From Irpex lacteus (taxonomy: Eukaryota > Basidiomycota > Agaricomycetes > Polyporales > Irpicaceae): a stretch of 26,845 nt of DNA. Positions 1 through 8,939 of this stretch are shown here, piece after piece (position 1 is the stretch's first letter; every line of letters starts with the position of its first letter). The translations under genes were made by a program, and so were the position numbers. The stretch is from positions 1 through 26,845 of the forward strand of contig MQVO02000122.1 in assembly GCA_001986395.2 (NCBI GenBank), given 5' to 3'. The notes beneath the pieces were generated by a model. It saw only the letters and a list, made by a program, of their open reading frames with translations. It had not been told where the DNA came from and searched no databases.

Positions 1-1213
1 CTCATGGTATCGGCCGATGTCGTCGGTCCTTGGAGATCGTTCATTCACCCGCGTTCATCATTCTCTACACTGGAAACCTCGTACTTGCAGAGGATACGAC
101 AAGACGTCACACGATATACGCTAACCGACGCAACATACGCACACAATCAGCACTTAAAGGCTGTCGCGAGATGGGCTTCTGGCGGACCCCACGTCTACGC
201 TGGAGTAGAGCGAGCTTTGTGCGTACGCAAAGTATTCCTATCATCGGTCGAGCTGACGAACGACCGTACAGGTGGTCTGATAAGGTATATGCGGCGTGCG
301 CGAGTCGAGGCATCGCTTATATCCGTCGTCCGTATCCACTCTGTTAACCAATCCTCCAGAGATTCACGGGAGTGCGACGGATTAGTATCTTCGCGTATTC
401 GTCCCGAACTTGCTCGAGGACGCGAAGAGCGGCGGAACGGTTAAGGCGTGAAGTTTTGAATTCAGGTGGGTATCGTGCTTCAGGTTTCTTGTCGACGGTG
501 ACATCCCCGGACTCGTTCGCGCGGGAACGAAAGACGTTAGTGGACGGGTACAATGGTGCGTAATGTAGTTCATTCTGCATTAGTTGATAAGATTCGTAGC
601 TTTCCCGACGGTCGTGCAGGATGCGCGACTCGAGACCTCGGTCGCACAGCTGTGCGTTGGACGTTCTGGTCGAGCCTGCGACTGCGATGTGTATCGTCGA
701 CGTTCGGGCAACCGTACGCTGCGGTCGTATCGAAGCAGGGGCCGCAGCGCGTCCGTTGGTCTCTGTAGCGCAGCATGTAGATAGGTGGTCGATCTGTATA
801 AATAATAATTCGGAACGAAAGAAATATATTTGTTATAATCGACAAAACACAGGTTACGGGAATACACTAATGAGTATATCATCATCCTCGAACACAGCGC
901 GAAGGGGCCACCGACGCGTACGAGAACCACACACATGGAACAAATACACAGTCAGCCACGGTGGCACTATCTTTGAGGAACCGGAGATCGCAAGTTGCGC
1001 TTGAGGTATGGATGGACAACGTAGTCTTGGCGGCCGACGAGAGTTGTATGGTCCTATGAACATGCGGGACTGAGGACGTCTTGTATGGCTGGGGCTAGAT
1101 TAAGTATCGACGGTCTTAGCCGTTCCGAGCGTTACGCGGAGCGAGCCCAACGGTGGTCACTCCGTTTGGTCTCAAAAATAGCTACTTGCGGTGACGGTGA
1201 ATGAGAAATAGTA

Positions 1214-1281
1214 CTGCGGGTCACCCAAGTGAGGACAAGGACGTCAGCGCGATGAGACTCGAGACTTTGAAGGGCACTCAC
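1214..1281 (-). other. Candidate spliceosomal intron (minus strand)
   Basis: Read on the minus strand, this begins GTGAGTGCCC, has a CGCTGACG branch-like site and ends GACCCGCAG, 68 bp in all. That is a normal fungal intron length. The flanking frames are not recognisable, so this rests on signals alone. The second repeat copy has the same segment at 20645-20711, one base shorter. Confidence 0.3.
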
Positions 1282-1683
1282 AGATTAAAGTGCTCCTGTA
1301 TCGTTCGTGCATCTATCTCTACACTGTCAACGGCACACTAGCCCGCGTTCATCCATCCTGAAGTAACCCGCGTCGACAGCTTAGATAAGACGTCGAGAGG
1401 TCGACATTACAGGCTCACGCCGAGCTGAGAGTATCCGTCGGGCAAGAAATGAAGGTTTTCCTCGAGAGCTGGTATTACTGCTGATAGGAGGTCGGGTAAC
1501 GCTCATCAATTGGGAGGATGGTCGGTCGTCTGAGGGGCATAGACTGTACTAGGGAAACTGGTCAATAACTAGCCTGTGGAAGCACGTACCGTAAACGTGA
1601 TTGCACTGAGGGGTCGTACTCCGTGTACAACCTCACCATAACGTGCAGCACCGACTAAGCTTCACATGCGGAGCAGAAGGCAG

Positions 1684-1744
1684 CTGATAGTGTACAAGAA
1701 CATTCGTGAGCATGCGCAGTACAGACAGAGGGTGGAGTACTCAC
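1684..1744 (-). other. Candidate intron with shared GCATGCT core (minus strand)
   Basis: On the minus strand this starts GTGAGTACTCC, contains GTACTGCGCATGCTCACGA and ends CACTATCAG before CTG, 61 bp long. The GTACT-GCATGCT core and the TATCAG end are shared with candidate introns at 7653-7731, 8073-8138 and 8829-8900. Common origin therefore looks more likely than chance splice signals. It is repeated at 21114-21174. Confidence 0.45.
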
Positions 1745-3009
1745 CTCGAACTGTGAACCTCTCTGACAACCTTCCCCGCCTTCATTGATGTTGGCTTGCC
1801 ATGGGCTTGTGTATTCTACGGAAGTGCTTATAACGAGCATGTACGCCGTTTGGAATTGAGACAGAGAGACGATGGATGTATCTTGAGATTTGTTCCTTGT
1901 CATCGTCGCTGCCAGTGGTTTGACCGCCCTCTCAGTCGTGAAAGGGCGCAATATGGTTGTTCAAGGATGTCCCAGAGCCAATAAGTGGACGTCCATGCAG
2001 TTGGAGGGTTGGCGTGAGGTTGTAGTAGAGGACATGGATGAGGGAGAAGATGAGAGGAAGATGAGAGGTTGTTCGAGACGCCGGTCGGTATTGGTGCGAT
2101 CTTCTTCGCCGACGTCCACCACCAACATGCTCGTCCGAGCAACTCGACTTGCGTCCCACAATAATCTGGACGTTTCGTTGCCAAAATTATCCCCTCAAGC
2201 AACGCAAGGCCCTCTAGTGGTCTCTTTTTCTTGGTTGCTCTTGAGTTGAACGACTCGCTCCGTGAGTACTTTGTTTGTGCTGCCTGTACTTTAGTGAACT
2301 GAGATCTGTCTATATTCAGAGCTCGTGACTACCTCACAGACGTATCTGGTCTCTAGCACCCGACAATGTTCGCCGTTTATCGGAGTCCTGAATGTTGTCG
2401 GTCGGGCGTAGGAAGTGGCGGACGACGTGTACCAATTACTACAGACGGACGCGGCCTACTCAGTCGGTAGTACATTGGAAGATCGCCGCGAAGTACTGAG
2501 AAGGCCTACAACATGGTGATAAGTCCCTAGCAAGGTGTTTCCCGGTCTGTGCGTCCATGATCATACGCTTAATCCCAAACTCATGCAACGAAATCACAGC
2601 TCTTCGTCGTTCACGCTGAATACTGTATATACGCACCACAGGCAACGCAGTCATGTTCTTGCTGGCCGTTCGATGTGTCTTACGCATTGCGCTCTGAGGT
2701 CGTGAATACTCAACGGCATAGCAGCGCTCAGGCCTCAGGGTTCGTGACGGTTCAGACCGTTTGAGTACGTAGTTTGCCTCTGGTCACTGCGTCGAGCCAA
2801 GTTTAATTTGTATTTCTAGTATTGTTGCCTTCTTTGATGGGCTCGACGTGTTCCTGCTGCCAGCAAACCCTTAATTCTTTTGCTGGCCGAAACGACTTTC
2901 GAGAGGCGCCCATGAATATCGAAGAACCGCCTGGCAACTCAAGCGCTAGTCCGCCTCATTGCCTAAGCCTCGCACCTCGCACGAGGCATCCTTGCACAGC
3001 GGTTGCGCA

Positions 3010-3202
3010 GCCACCCCTCTCTCTCTTTTCCCTCTACCACCACCTCTCGAGAACAACCCGTACGTACCCCTCCCTCTCGCCTTCCAAATTACGCCGTTGA
3101 GATCTGGAACTAACACCCTCGTTTGTTTTCAGTGAGAATCTATTAGCCGCAGACGGAAACGCCTACGCAGAAGACAATTCTATACTTGGATTTTGAGCCG
3201 AT
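3010..3202 (+). promoter_or_regulatory. CT-rich leader and 5' UTR intron of DUF6535 gene
   Basis: A pyrimidine-rich stretch at about 3014-3055 resembles the CT-rich blocks common near fungal transcription starts. It is followed by a good 5' UTR intron at 3060-3132 (73 bp): donor GTACGT, branch site AACTAAC at about 3109-3115, a T-rich tract and acceptor TTTTCAG. An in-frame TGA at 3194-3196 lies just before the ATG at 3203, so coding does not extend further upstream in the unspliced frame. Splicing this intron does not join any upstream frame to the gene. An upstream ATG at 2911 opens a short frame that may act as a uORF. Confidence 0.55.
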
Positions 3203-6200
3203 ATGACTGAGCCGAATGGACCTGAGCCGACTGGAGGAGTGCCGACAGTGCTCGAGCCGAATGCACTAGAGCCAACTGGAGATATGCCGACTAGGCTTGA
3301 GCCGACAGAGGATGTGCCGACTGCAGATGCGCCGACTGTTGTAGAGCCGACCGCAGCTGAGCTGCCAGGACCCGTGCCAACAGTGGAAGTGCCGATGGAA
3401 GGTGTGTCACCAGGAGGTGCACCGCCAGGATCTGTGCCGACCGGAGTAGAGCCTGTTGCAGAGCCAACGCAACATGGCACCGTGCACATGGACCCTGCCT
3501 CTCTGCGCGACACAACGAGCCGCCCTGGGGGATGCGAGACGGCTGGTCCGTCGAGCCGGCCCTTGGCGCAGGGTGCTTCGCCGTCGCAAGATACCAGCGA
3601 GCCGTTGCTGCAGGACGCGGCTGATGCGCCCGATGTGCGCTCGCCGCAGACCAAGGATGACCACGTGAGAGTGCCGAAGGGCCAGGACGCGGACACTGAT
3701 GCGGACTCGAACGTGCGATATGTTCTCTCTGGCCAACCGACTGGTTGGGCGGCCATGGCAGCGCATATGCGCGAGTACGACGAGGAGAAGGTCAAGAACA
3801 CCAAGGAGGACATTGATACCCTGTTGACATTTGTAAGTATCTAGTTCTCCTTTCGCTGCTCTCCGCTGTTACTTATGAGGTATCTCTTAGGCCGGCTTGT
3901 TCTCTGCGGCCCTCACCGCCTTCCTTGTGGAATCATACTCCAGTCTCCTCCCTGACCCTAATGCACAGACTGCCGCTGATTCAGCGCAGTCCCTTGTTGT
4001 CATGCAACAAATGTATCTCCATGCATACAACTCATCCTCTGACCCTACCATTGCTCTTGCCCCTGCTGTTCCCCCTCCCTTCCAACCCTCTACCAATGAC
4101 ATCCGAGTTAATGTGCTCTGGTTTGCCTCACTCATCTTCAGTTTGATAACCGCTTCCTTCGCTATCCTAGTGAAGCAGTGGCTCAGAGAGTATCTTGCAG
4201 TAGATTTCCCATCACCACAAGCACGCCTTCGTGTCCGCCACTACCGAGAGCCTGGTCTCAGGACCTGGAAAGTGTTTGAGATTGCTGCTGTCCTCCCACT
4301 CTTGCAGCAACTGGCTCTTGCACTCTTCTTCATTGGGCTCTGTTATTTCACTGCCTCAGTGCATGAAAGTGTCAAGGATACTACTCTTCCACTTGTTGCT
4401 GGATGGGCCTTCTGCTTTACCACCGTCACCACCCTTCCAGTATTCTTTGGCCAATGTCCATATAAAATCTCATTGCTCAAATCTCTGCATATACATATTG
4501 TGACTGCAGTGCATTTTGGTGTCAAATGGCTACGGAGGAAGATCCCAAGGCATTACTGTCTTTGGAGGTGGTCAGACAAAGCTGATGATTTCATGCTAGA
4601 CTACCTTTCCGTACATCATGAGAGGAAATTTGTCACTGAGGACACCTCAGACTTACAAATCCTTGCTGAAGTGGACAGTGTCCAGTCCAACGATGAACTC
4701 ATTGGCACAGTCATCTTTGAATCTCTCCAGCAAATCCAGGATCCCAAGTGGGAGGATATAGTCAAGTTTCTGTATCACTTGATTGAGCCACGTGTACAAG
4801 ACACTGGCCTGCTCTCTGAACCCTGGTATTATGTGGACTTGAAATTGTTGACCCGACCAGCATACACTGGGATCATCAACATTCTCTGTCATCACCTTCA
4901 AGTGCAGCTCAGCAAGTCAGAGGATCACCAGTGGATGACACAAAATGTCAATCCACATGCACTTTACCTCCTGTTCTCTGACAGCCGTCATCAGTTTCCT
5001 CAATCTGGAGTGAAGCTTCTTGAGAAACATGATACAGACATAGTATGGGCCCTTGCCAAAAGCTGTGAGAAATCTGAGGACAAGCTTTATGCTTACTATA
5101 GGCTTTTTGCCTGTATGAATGACAGAGCTGAAGATCGCAACTGGAGTTGGGAACTATGCCTGCAGTATTTTGAAATCATTGCAGATTCCATCTTTCATCC
5201 TGCAGGGGAAACCTCTCCTTCTGAACCCTTCTCACTGCAAGGAGACATGACATCTTGGCCTTGGAGTGCATGGAATGATGTCTATGTATGCCATAGAGCT
5301 CTGCAGTTTTTATCAGGTTCTATCACTGCAATACTACAAGAAACAGAGCCTACCAGTAATAACTACAGCCCAAAGACAGCCCTAGAACTACCATCTGTTG
5401 CAACGCAGGGAGGCAGAAACCTTTGCATTGTCGGTGCTCTGGTTAGCATATGGAACTTGGCCAATGTAGCAAGACGTGTATTTTACCTATTGTCATTACA
5501 GTCTGTAATCAAGAGCTGTCTCTCCCAACAGAGTGGCACACTGGCTATCTTGCAGGCTCTTGGCCAAATCCAGGAGTTGACACTTATTGGTGTATGCACT
5601 GATAATGAGCAATATCAAGCACCAACAGGTATAGTAGCTCTATAGCTCCTGTTATTTCACTTTTGACTTAATGTTTGTTATTAGTTAATGAGCAGACACT
5701 TCAAAACCTTATTGACACACTTTCCAATCCTGTTCTCTTTGAACACCGTCCATTGGAAATCTACTCTAGGCTTACGCATGCTTTCAAGATGCTTTACTTT
5801 GGGATCCATCTTGTTGACCAAGAAAATGCCCTTCAATATCAGAAGCGGTTCAGAACACTTTTCAGGACCCTGACTCAAGTTGTCTACCAATCAACAGAAA
5901 ATTCTACACCAGCTCAAGCACATGAACTTATTAGTGCTGACACACCTACTCCATTCCAAGACCATGTACTTGTTCAGCTCATTCAAAACTCCTCCGAAGA
6001 GTTGCAGGCCAAAGCCAACAAGTCTCTGATAAAGGCATGTCTTGAACATATACAGAGGCAAGATGTTAAGGCGGCTGATGTAGAATGGGAGTATAACTGG
6101 GCTCTGGAATATGAGCAGTGGATCTTTGCATTCAAGCAAGAAAGGACAGTCTTTGAGGATAGCTTTGTTGAATGGCTATGGACACTCTACATGGCCTCTC

Positions 6201-6304
6201 AACGTATGCAGGATGATGAGGAGATTGACAAGAAGTTCTACAGAATTAGACAACTTGGTTTGGTGCAGAAGGTCAGGGAAAAGTATCCAATGCTATGCTC
6301 ATAG
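3203..6304 (+). CDS. DUF6535 multi-pass membrane protein (intact copy)
   Basis: Three coding exons, 3203-3832, 3891-5628 and 5685-6304, give 995 residues. The 58-bp intron at 3833-3890 (GTAAGT...CTCTTAG) joins LLTF to AGLF in phase 0. The 56-bp intron at 5629-5684 (GTATAG...TATTAG) is phase 1 and joins APT to VNEQ. The start follows an in-frame stop at 3194. Residues 1 to about 175 are a proline/threonine/glutamate-rich, probably disordered tail. DUF6535 begins at about 181 (GWAAMAAHMREYDEEK) and holds four hydrophobic segments near 205-225, 283-305, 340-362 and 376-396. Recognisable motifs are LLTFAGLFSAALTAF, ILVKQWLREYL and RVRHYREPGLRTW. The remaining ~600 residues look helical and soluble, with no motif I recognise. 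DUF6535 genes are typically multicopy in Agaricomycetes and their function is unknown. A membrane location is likely; no enzymatic role is visible. Confidence 0.9.
3206..3466 (+). repeat. Imperfect EPT/VPT-coding repeats in DUF6535 N-terminus
   Basis: The first ~88 codons are built from short units of the form GAGCCGACTGGA or GTGCCGACA, encoding a run of EPT, VPT and APT triplets every four to six residues. Spacing is irregular, so this is a degenerate coding minisatellite. The tract also keeps a long antisense frame open. Such tracts change length easily and probably form a flexible cytoplasmic or extracellular arm in front of the membrane domain. Confidence 0.7.
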
Positions 6305-7126
6305 ATGGTGTAGTTGCCTTCCAGTGTTCAAGTAGGATATGAGTTGCTTGAGTATCCATCAATGACTCCCACACCTATGCTTTTCTCCTTGCTGACTGTC
6401 ATGTAGTAAATCTAATTTCTGTATGAAGAGATTTCATGATGAGGCAAGCAGTAGACAAAGTGAAAGAGACATGTAAATATCGTAGGCAATCTACATACTG
6501 TGCATAACATGTCTCATGTGGAAGATCAAGCGAGATCTCATTACTATACTTGTATATAAGGCAGTGGCTAATTTGTATGTCTGTCACTCCGGAAGCTACA
6601 AACAAACTGTATAATACACACCTAGAGGCCAATGTGCTATCCCAGATCTGGCCTTTGAATATCATCCACTGGGGTGGAGTGCAGTGGGATCACTGCTACG
6701 CGGGACACATTGTTCAACGTGTATACACAATGACAGTGCATAGTTGGCGTGACAGTGTTTATCATGGGGACATAGAATTGCTGAGTTCCAACAGTCTGAC
6801 GTCAGACGAGTATGTCAATATCAACATTGGCACATTATACCACATGCAGAGTGATGGGTGGAGGAGGCTTGCAGCAAGCAGCGATGATGGGGAAATGGGA
6901 TTATGGATAAATAGTGATGAACAAAAGATAAGGTGGCTTCCTATGGTTGGAGTTGAGTGGCAAGGGTGGTGGCGGACAGTGGCGAATGTTCAAAGCCAGG
7001 CTCAAAGGCAACAAAGTAACTTGGGAACTCGTCGTAGGCGACAGTAGCGAGCACCGCATACAGTCGTACAGTGCGTCTCATCGAGTATATGGACTCAAGT
7101 TCTGGTTGATGTGAAAGACAGCGGAG
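6305..7126. other. Downstream region of DUF6535 gene
   Basis: This holds the presumed 3' UTR and intergenic DNA. A 165-codon plus-strand frame lies at 6550-7047, but the second copy has several 1-2 base indels in it, it has no recognised domain, and I do not call it a gene. On the minus strand a frame from about 7126 down to 6941 follows the intron-like segment at 7127-7192 and could be a terminal exon, but its roughly 60 residues match no family I know. Confidence 0.4.
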
Positions 7127-7192
7127 CTGATACCAAGCGAACAAGGGTGACCGTTAGTGTGTACAAGTATAGACAGACAATAAAATACTCAC
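7127..7192 (-). other. Candidate intron (minus strand), 66 bp
   Basis: On the minus strand it begins GTGAGTATTTT, contains ATACTTGTACACACTAACGG with a perfect CTAAC branch site, and ends TTGGTATCAG before CTCC. All three splice signals and the length fit a fungal intron. The second repeat copy has it at 26549-26614, also 66 bp, with two transitions that spare the CTAAC and both ends. Confidence 0.55.
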
Positions 7193-7652
7193 TGACTTCG
7201 ACTCTTGGAGATACTGTGATATTCAGATTTTCCTGGCACTCATGAGAGCGAACACGACGAGACACATGCTGCACTAATTGTCAGTGCGTGTTTTCAGGTT
7301 AGCCTGGAGTCCAAGAGGTGTTGCGTGATTGATTGAACTCGATGTGCTCGTGTATACTCGTCAGCGAGAGACCTTGAAGTACGACAGGTTGGAGATTGAT
7401 CACGTCCGTCGAGGAGGCGTACAGGAGGATGGGAGGGACGGAGGGTCATGAGCGAAGAATACGGTGATTGGTCATGGATGGAGCATGTTATTAGCTCTAC
7501 GCTCGATGCAACAAATGGGGGTGGTTTTAAGTAAGAAACGAGAGAAGAGCGTAAAGTATCGATACGAGAACTCACCGTAGTAAGTACCGCATATAATTGT
7601 GTTCAATTTGTCGATGTCTGTGGGATGTTGGTCAATTCGCAGGAGAGAGTAG

Positions 7653-7731
7653 CTGACCTCGGGCAACCAGGGTGTTCGTTAGCATGCACAAGTACTAGGA
7701 AGTTCGAACAGACGATACTGGCAGTACTCAC
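7653..7731 (-). other. Candidate intron with GCATGCTAACG core (minus strand)
   Basis: It begins GTGAGTACTGCC, contains GTACTTGTGCATGCTAACGA and ends GAGGTCAG, 79 bp on the minus strand. It is followed by a 77-nt stretch that ends at another donor-like site near 7575. The core is nearly identical to that in 8829-8900. Confidence 0.45.
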
Positions 7732-8054
7732 CGAGAGATCACGAATCACTCCTCATCTATCCTAGCCTGCAACGTTTCGCAATACTAAGAAGGGAGGCTC
7801 TTGCGTGTGAGCGTGCATACCAAACGTATGCACGGTGCCTTGAACTCGCGGCGGTGTGGCGATCGAAGTGTATCTTGAGGTTGTTGGGTCGTCGCTCGTT
7901 CGACTGCCGTCAGGTAATGGGTTGCTTGTTCGTCAGGGAGGCGCAAGGAGGTTGGAAACAAGACCGGGGGCAACATATCAAGAGGAGAGCTGACCGCGTA
8001 CGATCGAGCTAGATGCGCGTAAGGGATGTAGCTCGGTATGTAAAAGAGCTAGGT

Positions 8055-8084
8055 TAGCTAACTGATAGCTAACTGATAGCTAAC
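8055..8084 (+). repeat. 11-bp tandem repeat TAGCTAACTGA, about 2.7 copies
   Basis: Units lie at 8055-8065 and 8066-8076, with a partial unit to 8084. Read on the minus strand, each unit supplies a CTATCAG that could serve as a 3' splice site for the candidate intron at 8073-8138, so alternative acceptors 11 bp apart are possible. Confidence 0.85.
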
Positions 8085-8138
8085 GGTGAACAAATATCAG
8101 CATGCATAAGTACTGCAGGCAAACAACAAGATACTCAC
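8073..8138 (-). other. Candidate intron with GCATGCTGA core (minus strand)
   Basis: It starts GTGAGTATCTTG, contains GTACTTATGCATGCTGATAT and ends GCTATCAG, 66 bp. If the next acceptor in the 11-bp repeat is used, it ends at 8062 and measures 77 bp. The branch site CTGAT is weaker than CTAAC in the related segments. Confidence 0.4.
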
Positions 8139-8418
8139 GGAGAAACTGAGTCACTTTCCGAGACCGTTTCCAGCCTCCGTCGTTTCACGATACACATGCA
8201 TGACAATCGTATATAGCACACGAGCGAACTCGTTAGGCTGGCATCACGGTGAATAGGTATCAAGTATTGACGCGTTTCTGGACGTCGTGACCGGCCATAG
8301 TCGTCAGTCTGACCATCTTCAAGGGTTATGATAACAACAACGAAAACGGGAGAGGGAAGGACGAAAGGCTCTGGCTCTGAATCAATGCGCAAGAGAGCTA
8401 AGGCTGCTGGTGGTGAGC

Positions 8419-8512
8419 GAACCACAGGCTGACTGGTGTTGAACGTACCACAGGCTGACTGGTGGAGAGCGAACCACAAACTGACTGGAGTTAAACGAGC
8501 CCCAGGCAGATG
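8419..8512 (+). repeat. 26-bp tandem repeat, three units plus a partial
   Basis: Units at 8419-8444, 8445-8470 and 8471-8496 follow the pattern GAACCACAGGCTGACTGG plus eight bases, with a degenerate fourth unit to about 8512. The period is not a multiple of three, so a coding role is unlikely. On the minus strand each unit carries CCAGTCAG or similar, an acceptor-like sequence. The matching module at 18577-18608 has a single unit, so the expansion is local. Confidence 0.8.
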
Positions 8513-8828
8513 ATACAGTACTCGCCGATCGCCGAGACACCGTGGAGCTCTCCTGGCCTATCGGTTCGCAACGCCAAGCAAAGAAACCGTTGGATAAGAG
8601 CGTGCGCACAAAATGTATGCGTGTCGCTTTGTCGTCGGGGTGGTGTGGTGTGGTGTTCGAGACCTGAGGTTGTCGTGGTGTCAAGCTGCTTGTTCGTCCG
8701 AGAGACGCAGGGAGGTTGGAGACGAGAGCAGAGGGTAAAGTATCACACCAGAGCTCACAGCAGTATGATCGCGCTAGGTGCGCATGTGAACTTAAGTTAA
8801 GCTCGACGTATAAGAGGGCTCAGATCAG

Positions 8829-8900
8829 CTGATATCGAGAGAACGAGAACGTCACATCGTTAGCATGCTAAAGTACCATAGACAACGATCAGATACTCAC
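8829..8900 (-). other. Candidate intron with GCATGCTAACG core (minus strand)
   Basis: Donor GTGAGTATCTG, core GTACTTTAGCATGCTAACGA with a perfect branch site, and acceptor CGATATCAG before CTGATC, 72 bp. It is the best example of the intron-like family. It lies just beside the LTR insertion site. Confidence 0.5.
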
Positions 8901-8901
8901 A

Positions 8902-8939
8902 GAGACACCGCCCTACTCTCCCGAACACCGAGACACCGC
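8902..8939 (+). repeat. 28-bp duplication at the LTR insertion site
   Basis: GAGACACCGCCCTACTCTCC and the bases after it begin at 8902. The same unit starts again at 8930 and is cut at 8939 by the LTR. Its remainder, CCTACTCTCCCGAACAC, resumes at 18003-18019. Removing the element and one target copy restores a clean two-unit tandem repeat with period 28, which defines the empty site. Confidence 0.8.
8936..8939. other. Left target-site duplication (CCGC)
   Basis: CCGC stands directly before the TG of the first LTR and is repeated directly after the CA of the third LTR at 17999-18002. Counting the ambiguous A (8935 and 17998), the duplication could be the usual five bases, ACCGC. Confidence 0.7.

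Larger units (their letters stand above)
1..2990. other. Gene-poor region upstream of DUF6535 gene
   Basis: No protein family is recognisable in any frame here. The open frames present (up to about 146 codons) have no repeated domain, no credible start context and no conserved extension across introns. A short AT-rich patch at about 795-850 includes a TATA-like TATAAATA and could be a core promoter for either strand. Two intron-like segments on the minus strand (1684-1744 and 1214-1281) hint at a transcribed but possibly non-coding locus. The DNA is duplicated almost unchanged in the second repeat copy. Confidence 0.5.
1..7402 (+). repeat. Long direct repeat, copy 1 (DUF6535 locus)
   Basis: This segment recurs in the same orientation at 19437-26831. 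The match begins at the first base of the window, so the true left edge may lie outside it. It ends at 7402, where the copies diverge after a shared GATTGATCA. The copies carry the same non-coding DNA, the same DUF6535 gene and the same intron-like segments. Differences are almost all 1-2 base indels up to about 7138, then transitions. Copy 1 keeps every reading frame and splice site of the gene, so it is the reference copy. A segmental duplication is the simplest reading. A false tandem placement of two haplotypes is the main alternative. Confidence 0.95.
7403..8939 (-). repeat. Diverged module array, left part
   Basis: Two kinds of module alternate. Type alpha (about 7732-8061 and 8515-8828) shares blocks such as CGATCG..CTAG near the start and the GGGAGG/AGGTTGGA region. 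Type beta (about 8140-8400) matches 18018-18260 beyond the LTR element, for example TTCCAGCCTCCGTCG. Module ends on the minus strand resemble TCTCnGTGAGTA, a splice donor. No reading frame is kept between copies: frames stop before or at different points. The array is a decayed gene family, a non-coding spliced transcript or a non-coding repeat. The strand given is that of the intron-like signals. Confidence 0.5.

Noticed and set aside
4..444. 146-codon plus-strand frame at the window start (178 codons at 19344-19880)
   Set aside because: Two or three overlapping frames are open here on both strands, no family is recognisable and composition looks non-coding.
3163..3813. 216-codon antisense frame opposite DUF6535 exon 1
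   Set aside because: It mirrors the PT-repeat coding strand and stays open because of its biased composition. It has no domain, and the sense exon is well supported by splicing into DUF6535.
6662..6705. Resemblance to the Alu consensus (GGAGTGCAGTGG...ATCACTGC)
   Set aside because: The match is short, the rest of the region does not follow Alu or SRP RNA structure, and such elements are not expected in fungi.
8906..8928. 22-bp sequence shared by both flanks as a long target-site duplication
   Set aside because: It is separated from the left LTR by 11 bases and is explained by a pre-existing 28-bp tandem repeat. The adjacent duplication is only CCGC or ACCGC.
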